Assembly: GCA_022827345.1 (NCBI GenBank)
Contig: JAJDTB010000065.1
Span: forward strand, 50,024-114,023
DNA: 64,000 bases
DNA from: Gemmatimonadota bacterium
Lineage (GTDB): Bacteria; Gemmatimonadota; Gemmatimonadetes; Longimicrobiales; Gaopeijiaceae
Reading direction: 5' to 3'
The translations under genes were made by a program, and so were the position numbers. Positions 52,358-62,041 of the stretch are shown here, one piece after another (position 1 is the first letter of the stretch; every line of letters starts with the position of its first letter). The notes below the pieces were generated by a model, which saw only the letters and a program-made list of their open reading frames with translations, was not told the DNA's origin and did no database searches.

Positions 52358-53785
52358 TCAACCCTGCCGCTCGAAGATCAGATCGCGCACGCGCACGCCG
52401 GTAACGGTGAAAGCGGAAATGGCTCCCGACCCGTCCCGCACGAAGCGGAGCTCGGGGAAAATCCGCGGATTGCCGACGAAGGTGTCCTCGCCCGTCGGAG
52501 TGAGGACCTGGGGATCGTTGCGCCAGTGCTCGGCGATCAGCCGCCCCTCGGCATCGATCACGATATCGTAGGTCGAGTCCAGTTCGGGGCTGCGGTATGC
52601 GCCGGTGTATTCGCGCGCCTGCGCCTCCGTGAGCGGCGGGTGTTCGGGCTCATCCTCCGGCGCCGGGGGTTCGGGCGCCTCCGCCATCCGGTCGCCGATG
52701 AAGACCTCCGCCACCCGGCGAGCCCTCCCCGCGGGATCGCAGTCCGACACGTTACAGAAGACCACGATCGAGAGATCCTGATCCGGGAAGCGCACGAAGT
52801 TGGTGCGGTAACCGGCCCACGAGCCGCCGTGCCCGAACGTGGGGAGGCCGCGGTAGTCGGCCACGCTCAGCCCGAAGGCGTAGCCCAGGACCTCGCCGTC
52901 GTTTAGGACGCCGGGCTGGACCATCGTCGCGAGCATGGCCTCGCCGCCCACCTGCGCCGTCTCGTAGTTGCGCATCCAGCGGACGAAGTCGTCGATGTTG
53001 GTGTGCAGCGACGACGAAGCCAGCGCGGTTAGCTGATTCGGCTGGCGCTGGAAGCCGCCGCCGTCGGACGGGCTGTACGATTCGGCGCGGCCGGGGACGA
53101 CTTCGAGGTAGTCATCCGAAAAATGCGTCCGGGTCATCCCCAGCGGCTGGAAGATCCGCGAATCCGTGTATTCGCGGAAGCTCATCCCGGACTGCACCTC
53201 GACGACGCGCGCCAGCAGGTTGTAGCCGGTGTTGGAGTACGCGTACTCGGAGCCGGGCGTGAAGTTGATCGCCTGCTGCCGGTTGAGCATGCGCAGGATC
53301 TTCTCGAAGGAGATGACGTCGGTGTAGGTGATGCCGGCCAGCATCATCGCGTGGGGCCAGTCGCGGATGCCGCTGGTGTGGTGGATGAGGTGGCGGGCGG
53401 TGATGACCTCGCCGAAATCCGGGGCCTCGGGTACGTAGGTGCGCACGTCCGCGTCGAGGTCGAGCCTGCCTTCGGCTTCGAGAATGAGGGCGGCCATGGC
53501 GCCGAACTGCTTCGAGATCGACGCGATGTCGAAGACCGTCTCGGGCGTGATGGGGATGCCGTGGTCGAGGTGCGCGGTGCCGTAGCCGGCGCGGTGGACG
53601 ACCTCTCCGCCGAGCGTGACGGCCACGGCCGCGCCGGGGCGGTCGCCCTCGAGGTCGGCGAAGATGGCGTCGACTTCGGGGTTGGCGGGGCCGCCGGGCG
53701 TGCCCGCCGACGGGGCGCAGGCGGTGGTCAGGGTGGTGGAGAGCGCGGCCAGGCCGGCCGCCGCCGCGACGAGGATCCGGTTCAT
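52358..53785 (-). CDS. serine beta-lactamase/D-aminopeptidase-fold hydrolase (lipoprotein)
   Basis: 475 residues; the ATG at 53785 has AGGAG eight bases upstream. A lipobox TTAC occurs at Cys23. The penicillin-recognising fold shows Ser89-x-x-Lys92 in DIASISKQ, YSN in EYAYSNTGYNLL, and HGGSWAGYRTNF as the third motif. A C-terminal beta domain (~380-475, RSPELDSTYDIVIDAEGRL) follows. Such proteins are usually esterases or D-amino-acid amidases, not antibiotic-inactivating enzymes, although AmpC shares the fold. It heads a tight minus-strand unit with the K+ channel and creatininase. Confidence 0.87.
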   Translation of the reverse strand: MNRILVAAAAGLAALSTTLTTACAPSAGTPGGPANPEVDAIFADLEGDRPGAAVAVTLGGEVVHRAGYGTAHLDHGIPITPETVFDIASISKQFGAMAALILEAEGRLDLDADVRTYVPEAPDFGEVITARHLIHHTSGIRDWPHAMMLAGITYTDVISFEKILRMLNRQQAINFTPGSEYAYSNTGYNLLARVVEVQSGMSFREYTDSRIFQPLGMTRTHFSDDYLEVVPGRAESYSPSDGGGFQRQPNQLTALASSSLHTNIDDFVRWMRNYETAQVGGEAMLATMVQPGVLNDGEVLGYAFGLSVADYRGLPTFGHGGSWAGYRTNFVRFPDQDLSIVVFCNVSDCDPAGRARRVAEVFIGDRMAEAPEPPAPEDEPEHPPLTEAQAREYTGAYRSPELDSTYDIVIDAEGRLIAEHWRNDPQVLTPTGEDTFVGNPRIFPELRFVRDGSGAISAFTVTGVRVRDLIFERQG

Positions 53786-53922
53786 GAGTCGGCTCCTGGC
53801 ATGGAGGAATCGTGAGACTGGCTGACACTCGCGCGAGGCTGCGCCGATTGCAATAGCGGCGGGATCCCGGTAGGCGCCCGGGGGGCGTCCGAAGAGGTGC
53901 GGGCCGGGACCGGAGATCCGGG

Positions 53923-55149
53923 CTAGGCGCCCCTCACGAGTCTGTAGCGGACGATGGATTCCAGATCCAGTTCGTCGCGCTCGACTCCCCAGACGTACTC
54001 GTGGTTGATGTGCATGACCTGGAGATCCGTGGGGAACCAGGCCCGCGCCAGCGGCGCTCCCCGTGGATCGCAAACCCACCATTCGGCCAGGACCTGGTTG
54101 TCGTCGGACACGACGGGATCGAACCTGCGCAGCCAGATGTTGCCGTCCTCGTCGATCATCATCGCTCCCACAGGCGGCACGTATGCCGGCTGGTAGGTGG
54201 CGTCCCTCATCCGCGCTTCCAGACGCGGCCGTGTGAGCCCCGGTTGACGTCGACTCATCCTTTCGAACCAGTCTTCGGTGAGGCTGTCGATCGCAGCGTC
54301 GATGCGCTCCCTGGGTAGCGGGTCCGGCGTATACGGGACGGGGGTGCGGAACACCGTGTCTCCGGCCAGCCCGATCCTCGTCAGTGTGAAAACCGCCTCA
54401 CCCTCGCCCGTCCAGGCCCGGCGGTCGATCGCCACGATTCCGTCATCGACTACCGCAAAGGCCACGCCGTCACCGAAGGGCTGAGAGCCGTACGACCCTC
54501 CGGATCCGTCCTCATTGAGCAGGGCCAGACCGTCGCGCGGCTCGTGAGGATGCATCCAGATGGTGGCCAGCGTCTCACCCGCGGGATCCATATGGACGAC
54601 AGCGGATTCGGTCAGTGCGCCCGTCGCAATCTCGTGCGACCAGGGTAGTTGCATTCCGAAGAAGGTGCCGTCGCGCAACGGCTCGGTCGGACGCGGCGGG
54701 TTTCTTTCCGGGCTGCCGATGTCGACCCTCGGGGCGACTCGGCCCAGGAACTCGGAGTCGAGATCGAAGTAGCTGACGTGGGAGCCCCAGTCCCAGACCC
54801 ACAGGGAGTCTCCGAAGAACCCCATGAGCCAGGGTTCCCGGAACTCGCCGGGGCCCTCGCCGGCCCTTCCAATGGTTCCGTCCGGATGTCCATCCGGTGT
54901 CCAACGCCGCACAGAGGCTTCGCGGGCATGGAGGGAATAAAGTCTGCCGTCAGGTGCGAACTCAAGACCGATCACGGACCCGAAGATGTAGTCGGGATCG
55001 TCGTCTGTCGAACCGATCGTCACCTCCGGGCCGGACAGCGTCCACGGCTCGCCGTCAAAGAGGTCAGGTGACGAGCCTGCGTCACCTCGGCACCCTGCGA
55101 CGGCCAACGACATCAAAAGGAATACGCGGAAGAATCGCTGATCTGACAT
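53923..55149 (-). CDS. 6-bladed beta-propeller lipoprotein
   Basis: 408 residues from the ATG at 55149 (ATG 55161 is an alternative), with a lipobox SLAVAGC. The repeated propeller blades include IGLEFAPDGRLYSLHAREASVRRWTPDG and GTIGRAGEGPGEFREPW, the motif characteristic of this NHL/YncE-like group, and a late blade DEDGNIWLRRFD. No catalytic function is apparent; ligand or protein binding at the surface is likely. A second member with the same GRAGEGPGEF motif lies at 62521-63678. It is divergent from the TonB receptor at 55236. Confidence 0.82.
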   Translation of the reverse strand: MSDQRFFRVFLLMSLAVAGCRGDAGSSPDLFDGEPWTLSGPEVTIGSTDDDPDYIFGSVIGLEFAPDGRLYSLHAREASVRRWTPDGHPDGTIGRAGEGPGEFREPWLMGFFGDSLWVWDWGSHVSYFDLDSEFLGRVAPRVDIGSPERNPPRPTEPLRDGTFFGMQLPWSHEIATGALTESAVVHMDPAGETLATIWMHPHEPRDGLALLNEDGSGGSYGSQPFGDGVAFAVVDDGIVAIDRRAWTGEGEAVFTLTRIGLAGDTVFRTPVPYTPDPLPRERIDAAIDSLTEDWFERMSRRQPGLTRPRLEARMRDATYQPAYVPPVGAMMIDEDGNIWLRRFDPVVSDDNQVLAEWWVCDPRGAPLARAWFPTDLQVMHINHEYVWGVERDELDLESIVRYRLVRGA

Positions 55150-55235
55150 TTCTCGGTCCATGTTGCGACGACAAGGGGCGACGACGATCATATGCGGATA
55201 TTGTCAGCAGCAAACAGCGACGTTGGAGGAATTGA

Positions 55236-58031
55236 ATGGCCGGTGAATTGCACGGAATGGGCCCGAACACACCTCGCAGGGTTCACAGAACCCGACGTAT
55301 CGAATACACTGTTGCCGCGCTCGTGTTCCTCTGGTGGAACCCGGGCCCGGCGTCGGCACAGGCGACCCTCGAGGGCACCATCCGCCACGGCGCAACGGGC
55401 GCGCCGCTCGCCGGGGCACAGGTCAGCCTGCCCGCGCTCGGCCTCGGCGGGATCACCGATCCGGCCGGACACTACGAAGTCGGCGACGTTCCGCCCGGCA
55501 CGCACGCCGTCGAGATCACGCTGATCGGTTTCGCGGCGGAGGCGCGGGAAGTCACCCTGACCGCCGGCCAGACCCTCCACCTCGACCTGGAACTGCACGA
55601 AACCGTCCTCGCACTGGAGGGCCTTGTAGCCATCGGCAGCCGTGCCCGCCCACGCACGGTCACGCAATCGGCGGTCCCGATCGACGCGATCTCGTCGCAG
55701 GACTTCATCGAACAGGGCGACACCGACCTGAACGACCTGCTCCGCACGGTCATCCCGTCCTTCAACGTCAACCCGCAGGCCACGGGCGACGCGGCCAAGA
55801 TCATACGGCCCGCGAGCCTGCGCGGACTGGCCCCCGACCACACCCTCGTGTTGCTCAACGGCAAGCGCCGCCACCGCGCGGCGGTGATCACCTGGATCGG
55901 GGGCGGTTTCGCCGACGGCGCGCAGGGGCCCGACATCTCCTCGATTCCCGCGATCGCCGTGCGCCAGGCCGAGGTGCTTCGCGACGGCGCGTCGGCGCAG
56001 TACGGTTCGGACGCCATCGCCGGGGTCATGAACTTCACGCTCAAGGACGCACCGTCCGGCGGCAGCGTGGAGGTCCGCACGGGGACCTTCCGGGAGGGGG
56101 ACGGCGAATCGTACAGCGTGGCCGGCAACATCGGCCTGCCGCTCGGCGAGGGCGGATTCGCCAACCTGAGCGCCGAGTTCGGGGCCTCGAATCCAACCAG
56201 CCGCAGCGTGCAGCGGGACGACGCGGCCGCGCTGATCGCGGCGGGCAACACCCACGTCAGGGATCCGGCCCAGATCTGGGGCGCCCCCACCATCGACAAC
56301 GACGTCAAGCTCTGGGGCAACTTCGGGCGCTTCCTCGGCGACGGGCTGCAGCTGTACGGGCACGCCAACTACGCGAGCGAGACCGTGACCGGCGGGTTCT
56401 TCTTCCGCAACCCGAACACGCGCGGGGGGGTCTTCAGCCTCGACGGCGGCAAGACGCTGCTCGTGGGCGATGTCCTCGACGCGGAGGACGGGAAGGTGGA
56501 TGGCTCGGCGGGCTGCCCGGTCGTGGAGATCACCAACTGGGTGCCCGACCCGGACAAGCTCGCCCGCGTGCTGGCGGATCCCAACTGCTTCACCTTCCAG
56601 GAAATGTTCCCGGGAGGGTTCACCCCCCAATTTGGGGGGGATGTGATGGACGCCTCTGTCGTAGCCGGGGTGCGGGGCCACACCCACGACGGCCTTCTGT
56701 GGGACGTGAGCGCCAGCTTCGGCCGCAATGCGATCGACTTCTTCATCGACAACACGGTGAACGCGTCGCTGGGCCCCGCCTCGCCGTCGCACTTCGACCC
56801 GGGCATCTACCAGCAGTCGGAAGTGAATCTGAACGTCGACCTCAACTACACGGTCAGCGACGTGGTCAACGTCGCCGGCGGCGCCGAGTTCCGCGACGAG
56901 CACTTCGAGATCGGGATCGGAGAGGTGGACTCCTGGCAAATCGGTCCCTTTGCGGCGCAGGGCTTCAGCGCCGGCTCGAACGGCTTCCCCGGCTTCAGCG
57001 ACATCGCCGCGGGCGACTGGCACCGGACGAACTTCGCGGCCTACGGGGATCTGGAGGTCCGCTCGCGTGACGATCGTTGGACGCTGGGCACCGCCATCCG
57101 CGGCGAGCGGTTCGAGGATTTCGGCACAACGGCCAACTGGAAGGTGGCCGCCCGCTACGGCCTCAGCGATGCCTTCGCGGTCCGCGGCAGCGCGAGCACC
57201 GGGTTTCGCGCGCCGACGCCCGGCCAGCAGAACGCCTTCAACGTCTCGACCCAGTTCGACCGGACCCTGGGCGACCTGGTGAACAACGGCACGATTCCGT
57301 CCACCTCGCGGGTGGCCGAGATCAAGGGAGGCAAGGCTCTCGACGCCGAGAAGTCGCTGAACACCAGCCTGGGGTTCGTCCTCGACGCCGGAGCGTTCAG
57401 GGCCTCGGCGGACTACTTCCGGATCGCGCTGTCCGACCGTCTGGCGCTCAGCAAGGTGTTCGCGCTCGACGCGGCCGAGGCCGAGCGGCTGATCTCGGAA
57501 GGGATCACGAGCGCCAGGAACCTGGCCAATTTCCGCTTCTTCACCAACAACTTCGACACGCGCACCCAGGGCGTGGACGTTGTGGCGTCGTTCGCGCCGG
57601 CCGCGATGACCGGAACCGAGTTCAGCCTGGCCTTCAACCAAACGAACACCACGGTGACCCGTCACGACCCCGAGGTGCTCAGCGAGGTTCGCATCCGCCA
57701 GCTGGAGGACGCGCTGCCCGGGACGCGCTGGATGGCATCGGGCCGCCGCGCCTGGGGCGGCGTATCGGCTCTGGCGCGGCTGAGCTACTACGCCGGCTGG
57801 TTCGACTCACGCGACAACCGCGACTACCCGGGCGAGTATGTGGTCGACCTCGAGGCGACGTACGTCGTGAACGAGTCGATGACGCTCACCATCGGCGGCC
57901 AGAACGCGCTGAACCAGTACCCGGAGGAGAATCCGAACGCGTCAGCGGTGGCGGGCAACCGGTACAGCCCGGCGACGCCGTTCGGCGCGAGTGGCGGATT
58001 CTACTATGTGAAGGCGGGGTATCGCTGGTAG
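55236..58031 (+). CDS. TonB-dependent receptor with carboxypeptidase-like N-terminal domain
   Basis: 931 residues; TTGGAGGA precedes the ATG by about 5 bp. The signal peptide ends GPASAQ. A carboxypeptidase-regulatory-like beta-sandwich (LEGTIRHGATGAPLAGAQVSLP) is followed by the plug (LNDLLRTVIPSFNV, RPASLRGLAPDHTLVLLNGKRRHRAAV, RDGASAQYGSDAIAGVMNF) and a large barrel ending FYYVKAGYRW. It has no STN domain, so it is a transporter rather than a signalling transducer. The plug sequence NGKRRHRAA and the SDAIAGV block are typical of a widespread TonB-receptor subclass; the substrate is unknown. Its promoter must lie in the 86-bp gap shared with the divergent propeller gene. Confidence 0.92.
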   Translation: MAGELHGMGPNTPRRVHRTRRIEYTVAALVFLWWNPGPASAQATLEGTIRHGATGAPLAGAQVSLPALGLGGITDPAGHYEVGDVPPGTHAVEITLIGFAAEAREVTLTAGQTLHLDLELHETVLALEGLVAIGSRARPRTVTQSAVPIDAISSQDFIEQGDTDLNDLLRTVIPSFNVNPQATGDAAKIIRPASLRGLAPDHTLVLLNGKRRHRAAVITWIGGGFADGAQGPDISSIPAIAVRQAEVLRDGASAQYGSDAIAGVMNFTLKDAPSGGSVEVRTGTFREGDGESYSVAGNIGLPLGEGGFANLSAEFGASNPTSRSVQRDDAAALIAAGNTHVRDPAQIWGAPTIDNDVKLWGNFGRFLGDGLQLYGHANYASETVTGGFFFRNPNTRGGVFSLDGGKTLLVGDVLDAEDGKVDGSAGCPVVEITNWVPDPDKLARVLADPNCFTFQEMFPGGFTPQFGGDVMDASVVAGVRGHTHDGLLWDVSASFGRNAIDFFIDNTVNASLGPASPSHFDPGIYQQSEVNLNVDLNYTVSDVVNVAGGAEFRDEHFEIGIGEVDSWQIGPFAAQGFSAGSNGFPGFSDIAAGDWHRTNFAAYGDLEVRSRDDRWTLGTAIRGERFEDFGTTANWKVAARYGLSDAFAVRGSASTGFRAPTPGQQNAFNVSTQFDRTLGDLVNNGTIPSTSRVAEIKGGKALDAEKSLNTSLGFVLDAGAFRASADYFRIALSDRLALSKVFALDAAEAERLISEGITSARNLANFRFFTNNFDTRTQGVDVVASFAPAAMTGTEFSLAFNQTNTTVTRHDPEVLSEVRIRQLEDALPGTRWMASGRRAWGGVSALARLSYYAGWFDSRDNRDYPGEYVVDLEATYVVNESMTLTIGGQNALNQYPEENPNASAVAGNRYSPATPFGASGGFYYVKAGYRW

Positions 58032-58038
58032 GGAGAGA

Positions 58039-59049
58039 TCAGCCCGACCCGGGCCGGTCGCCCCGGTGGCCGCGCAGGAATTCATCCGCGCTTTCCGGCA
58101 ACAGGAGATTGTCCGAGATCTCCGCGATCTCCTCCGCTTCAACCCACGCGCGCTCCAGCAGCCACAGCTCGCCTTCCAGCGCGCGCCGCTCCTGTTCCTC
58201 GTGCAGCGCCATCTCCAGGGCGAGCCTGGTGGTCTTGGGCATCTTGTTGATGTAGCCGGGCACACCCTTCTTGTCCCGGTATCCGTCTCTCCCGGCCACG
58301 TCCACCAGGAAGCGCTCGGGATGTCCGCTCGACTCGATCTTGTCGACTGCCAGCTGCACCGCGTCCTTCTTCCCGCCAGCGGCGTTTATCCTGGGCAGGA
58401 TGTTGCTGGCGAACCGCCTCGCTTCCTCGCCTTCATGCCAGGTCGTCTTCTTTCCCTTCCTGATCTGGATTCTGAATCCGAGTTCGTCGGCGGCGGAGCG
58501 CAGCCGGGTTCCCTGCAAATCGGGCTGCTTCAGCTTGATCACTTTGCCGTCGTCGGGGTGCAGTTTCACCAGGGTGCGGGCGTTCCTCCATATGTTCACC
58601 CAATTGCCGGCCTGCGACGCCATGAATGCGCTGATGGCACCTGTGGCCAATCCCCCGACCACAATCCCCCCGACCACCACAGCCGCGCCCGCCCCATACA
58701 GGATCTGCCGCTTCCTCCTCCGCCCGAACTGGTCCCCATAACGCCACGCGGCAAACTCAGGGCGCATCGGCTCGCCGATCCGGACCAGCGTCAGCCCCTC
58801 GGGGTGCCGCGCGAGGCCGATGTTGTCGGTCGAAACGCGGATGCGGGTACCGCGAAAGATGCGCTCACAGTCCTCCACCGCCTCCCAGCGCTCCTCCAGC
58901 GGCGTCAGGTTCCAGCGCTCACACTTCCGGCAGACCACCCAGAGGCGTCCCCGCGCGGCGTCGAAAGCGAGCCGGCGCCCGACCGGAAACGACTCAATGA
59001 CCTCGTTGGTGCCCAGCGGCTTCCGGCAGAACATACACGTCGTGTACAT
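58039..59049 (-). CDS. hypothetical protein with N-terminal zinc-ribbon and one membrane span
   Basis: 336 residues from the ATG at 59049. I do not recognise a named family. The N-terminus has two cysteine pairs, CMFC (residues 5-8) and CRKC around 40, spaced like a zinc ribbon. A Lys/Arg-rich segment RRRKRQ precedes one hydrophobic helix (about 120-148, ILYGAGAAVVVGGIVVGG). The C-terminal region is charged and helical (ALEMALHEEQERRALEGELWLLE), with a basic stretch that could bind DNA or protein. It is convergent with the TonB receptor. Confidence 0.65.
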   Translation of the reverse strand: MYTTCMFCRKPLGTNEVIESFPVGRRLAFDAARGRLWVVCRKCERWNLTPLEERWEAVEDCERIFRGTRIRVSTDNIGLARHPEGLTLVRIGEPMRPEFAAWRYGDQFGRRRKRQILYGAGAAVVVGGIVVGGLATGAISAFMASQAGNWVNIWRNARTLVKLHPDDGKVIKLKQPDLQGTRLRSAADELGFRIQIRKGKKTTWHEGEEARRFASNILPRINAAGGKKDAVQLAVDKIESSGHPERFLVDVAGRDGYRDKKGVPGYINKMPKTTRLALEMALHEEQERRALEGELWLLERAWVEAEEIAEISDNLLLPESADEFLRGHRGDRPGSG

Positions 59050-59128
59050 GGCTATCCGCCTGCTCGGCTCACGAAGTCCCAAGCGGGTGCGACGGGGTTC
59101 AGGTTCGGTGTTCGGATGTTTGCGGTCC

Positions 59129-59440
59129 TCATCGCAGCAATTCGGCTCCCTCCATTCGCGCCGCCTTTCGCTCAAAGGTATACAGCGGCCGCGCTCCAGA
59201 CCGCTCAGCCGCGGCGAGGATCATCAAATCCGAGAAATCCGGTCCCCCCGCTCGGTAGCGAAATGCGGCTCGGGCCACATCGTCCGCGGCCTCGATGACA
59301 AGATTCAGCGTGGCCACGAGTTCCTGCAGGGTCGCCGCAATGCGGTCGCGCGAAACCCCGTAGGCCCGTTCCAGGACCCAGACGAGCTCGACGACGACCT
59401 CGCGGCAGACAATCCGCGTAGACACTGCGACAGTTCCCGT
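59129..59440 (-). pseudogene. 5'-truncated PIN-domain (VapC-like) toxin relic
   Basis: The C-terminal ~100 residues read as a PIN/VapC toxin: VVVELVWVLERAYGVSRDRIAATLQELV, DFSDLMILAAAERSGARPLYTFERKAARMEGAELL. The conserved N-terminal strand with the first catalytic Asp (usually xxDTNVLxR) is absent: the frame upstream encodes unrelated residues and no convincing start is found. There is no antitoxin gene beside it. It is best explained as a decayed toxin gene. A short intact protein is possible but would lack a key acidic residue. Confidence 0.65.
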
Positions 59441-59554
59441 CCTTGTTGGCAAGTAGTTCGAGCCGCAATATGCATCCGGCCATACGCGACCGCGCGGCCA
59501 TGCGTTCCGGCGGGACTGCCGGCAGGCTGAACGACCGATCACAGGGGAGACACA

Positions 59555-60748
59555 ATGGGGCAGGGGACCACCGCGCTGATCAACGAACCCATGGGCGTCT
59601 TCGCCTTCCTTGCCGCACTCGTGGCGCTCGTCTTCTGGGTCTCGGAGCTGCCGCGCTGCAAGAAGCTCTTCGAGGTGGTGCCCCCGGTCATCTACGTCTA
59701 CTTCCTGCCGATGCTGGCGACCACCGCCGGGATCACCCCGGCCGCGTCGCCGCTCTACGAGTGGACGGTGCCGTATCTGCTGCTCTTCGCGCTGCTGATG
59801 CTGATGGTCTCGGTCGACCTGGGCAGTGTCGCGCGGCTCGGGCCTGTCGCCCTGTTCATGGTGGCGGCGGGCACCGTCGGCATCGTGATCGGCGGGCCGA
59901 TTTCGCTGATGCTCTTCAAGGGCATGCTGCCGCCCGACGCCTGGACCGGCTTCGCCGCACTCTCCGGCAGCTGGATCGGCGGCACGGCAAACATGGTTGC
60001 CATCGCCGAAAGCGTGGGAACTTCGGCCGACGCAATGGGCCCGGTGATCGTGGTGGACACGGTGGTCGGCTACGGATGGATGGGTGTGCTGATCGCCATG
60101 GTCGGGCTCCAGGGCCGATTCGACCGCCGGACCAGGGCACGCACGGACGCCATCGAGCAGACCAACCGCCGCCTTGAGGAGATGAAGAGCGATCGGCGCC
60201 CCCTCACGCTCCGCCACGCCGTCGTGATGATCGGCTTCGGGATGGCGTGCGCGGTGGCGGCGCAGCGGCTGGGACAGCGCATTCCGGCGTTGGGGGATCC
60301 CACGATCATCAGCGGTACCACCTGGGCGATCCTGATCGTCGTGACGGGTGGGCTGGTGTTGTCGTTCACTCGGCTCAGGGAGCTGGAAACGGTGGGTGCC
60401 TCGCACCTCGGGTACACGGCGCTGTACCTCCTCCTGGCCGGGATCGGAGCGCAGGCGGACCTCAGGGCGGTGCTGGATGCTCCGGTGTACCTGCTGGCAG
60501 GCGCCGTCTGGATCGCGATCCACCTGGGCATCCTTCTCATCGCCGCCAGGATCGTGCGCGCACCCTTCTTTTTCGTGGCGACGGGCAGCATGGCGAACAT
60601 CGGCGGAGCGGCCTCGGCGCCCGTGGTGGCAGGCGTCTACCACCGTGCCATGGCCCCGATCGGTCTGCTGATGGCGGTCGCGGGCTACATCCTGGGGATC
60701 TACGCGGCGATCCTGTGCGCGTGGTTGCTGGGGCAGGTGGGGGGGTAG
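59555..60748 (+). CDS. DUF819 family membrane protein
   Basis: 397 residues with GGGGAG nine bases upstream and 10-12 hydrophobic helices. The family's features are present: an N-terminal LVFWVSELPRCKKLFEVVPPVIYVYFLPML, LSGSWIGGTANMVAIAESVG, VVDTVVGYGWMGVLIAM and a C-terminal GSMANIGGAASAPVVAGVYH. DUF819 (YjcL-like) proteins are uncharacterised and resemble sodium-dependent transporters. The GG(T/A)ANMVA and GGAAS repeats in the two halves suggest inverted-repeat transporter symmetry. A basic cytosolic loop (RFDRRTRARTDAIEQTNRRLEEMKSDRR) separates the halves. Confidence 0.82.
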   Translation: MGQGTTALINEPMGVFAFLAALVALVFWVSELPRCKKLFEVVPPVIYVYFLPMLATTAGITPAASPLYEWTVPYLLLFALLMLMVSVDLGSVARLGPVALFMVAAGTVGIVIGGPISLMLFKGMLPPDAWTGFAALSGSWIGGTANMVAIAESVGTSADAMGPVIVVDTVVGYGWMGVLIAMVGLQGRFDRRTRARTDAIEQTNRRLEEMKSDRRPLTLRHAVVMIGFGMACAVAAQRLGQRIPALGDPTIISGTTWAILIVVTGGLVLSFTRLRELETVGASHLGYTALYLLLAGIGAQADLRAVLDAPVYLLAGAVWIAIHLGILLIAARIVRAPFFFVATGSMANIGGAASAPVVAGVYHRAMAPIGLLMAVAGYILGIYAAILCAWLLGQVGG

Positions 60749-60772
60749 GAGTCCCCAGCCGATAGCTGCCGC

Positions 60773-61504
60773 ATGGACACAATCAGGGTCGAGTACCACG
60801 GACCGCCGGGACCTCCCGTAGAGACCAGGGGCGACCGGAAGCCTCCCGGCGGCGGAAAGCCCCGGCGGCGCTCGCTGCACCTGCGCCTCGTCCGCTGGGT
60901 GCTGCTGGCCGTGCTCCTGGCGGTCCTCCCCTTCGTCCTCCTCATTCGGGGCGGCGTCTTCGCCTACAACGCCTGGGGGCTGGGCGCGTGGCTGTCGCTC
61001 GGGCTCTCGGCTACGGCCACCATGCTCCTGCTCGCGCTCTATGCGTGGGCCGTCAGCCGGCGGATCGGCGCGGGCGAGGGGCTCAGGAAGCTGCTCACGC
61101 GCGCGGCGGCCGCGTTGGCGGCGGCGTACGTAACGTGGTCGCTGGTGTTCATCGCCGGCGCGAACGTCAAGTCCGAAGAGGTCCGGGCGGAGTACGTCGC
61201 GCTGCACCCGTTGCTCCGCGTCGCCGCGAGCGCGGTCTTTCTGGCCGACCCGGGCGCGGTCATCACCGATGCCGGCCGCACGCCTGACTTCTACCGGCGC
61301 ATGGGGCTGTCTGCCAACGAGACATCGCTGCACTTCCGCCAGGACGACGGCTTCGTGCACGCGCTGGATCTGCGCACGTTCGGCCGCCCCGAATGGCGGA
61401 ACCAGGCGGTGGCGCTGGCGTTCCGCGCCATGGGATTCCACGCGCTACGCCACGTGGGAACGGCGGATCGCCTGGGGTCTGAATCCCGGCAGGAAATCTT
61501 CTAA
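60773..61504 (+). CDS. hypothetical membrane protein
   Basis: 243 residues, 24 bp after the DUF819 stop and probably co-transcribed. I do not recognise the family. The N-terminal ~35 residues are Pro/Arg-rich and cytosolic in appearance. Three hydrophobic segments follow (about 43-65, 75-95, 112-130), then a ~110-residue C-terminal soluble domain with LHPLLRVAASAVFLADPGAVITDAGRTPDFYRRMGL and a late FGRPEWRNQAVALAFRAMGFHALRHVGTADRLG. The soluble part looks folded, with conserved-looking His and Arg residues, but no catalytic motif is clear. Confidence 0.6.
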   Translation: MDTIRVEYHGPPGPPVETRGDRKPPGGGKPRRRSLHLRLVRWVLLAVLLAVLPFVLLIRGGVFAYNAWGLGAWLSLGLSATATMLLLALYAWAVSRRIGAGEGLRKLLTRAAAALAAAYVTWSLVFIAGANVKSEEVRAEYVALHPLLRVAASAVFLADPGAVITDAGRTPDFYRRMGLSANETSLHFRQDDGFVHALDLRTFGRPEWRNQAVALAFRAMGFHALRHVGTADRLGSESRQEIF

Positions 61505-61616
61505 CTACATACAGGACTGCACGATCTGCGTTTCCTGCCGTTGGGCCGCGACGGGTTCCGCCATTCCAGAATAGCGGGGAGAACTGCGTCAACTGGCGGG
61601 AACGCGGGACGATGGC

Positions 61617-61646
61617 TTGACACGTTCTCGCAGCCGACGTTACCAT
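61617..61646 (+). promoter_or_regulatory. sigma70-type promoter before small secreted protein
   Basis: TTGACA (61617-61622), 18 bp, TACCAT (61641-61646). It lies 57 bp upstream of the small secreted protein start. The -10 is weaker than those at 4218 and 36108, but the -35 is perfect. Confidence 0.45.
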
Positions 61647-61702
61647 TGCTGCCGCCCAACGATGGGCCGCAACCTCACCCTATTTCAGAAGCGAGATCGT
61701 CA

Positions 61703-62041
61703 ATGTTCAACCTCAAGCGCTGGTTCCCCCTCACCGTCACTGCGGCAATTGCCGCTGCGTTCGCTCTCGCGTTTCCGCCTGCTGGGCACATGAGCGCCGA
61801 GGTGCCTCCTGCTGAGTCTTCCTCCGGTACTGCCTTGTCTTCGGACGAGCCTGTCTGGAGTGTGAGCGGCGAGGCAACAGCGGCTGTCTGCACGGCCCTA
61901 GACGGGGACTGCGAAGACGAGGACTTCGAGTGGGCTTCGAAGAAAGTCGAGAAGAAATGTGGCGAATCGGGTGGTTGGGCCGGAATAGAATGCACCGACG
62001 ACGGCGTCAGGATTGATGGTGGGATCCACTGCTTCGAGTAG
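61703..62041 (+). CDS. small secreted cysteine-containing protein
   Basis: 112 residues from the ATG at 61703. A signal peptide is probable (hydrophobic stretch TVTAAIAAAFALAFPPAG). The mature part is acidic and Ser-rich and ends in a ~50-residue segment with five cysteines (CTALDGDC, KKCGES, IECTDDG, IHCFE), suggesting disulfides. I do not recognise a family. Its stop overlaps the start region of the following PDZ protein, so the two may be made together. The local sequence is noticeably less GC-rich than most of the window. Confidence 0.55.
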   Translation: MFNLKRWFPLTVTAAIAAAFALAFPPAGHMSAEVPPAESSSGTALSSDEPVWSVSGEATAAVCTALDGDCEDEDFEWASKKVEKKCGESGGWAGIECTDDGVRIDGGIHCFE

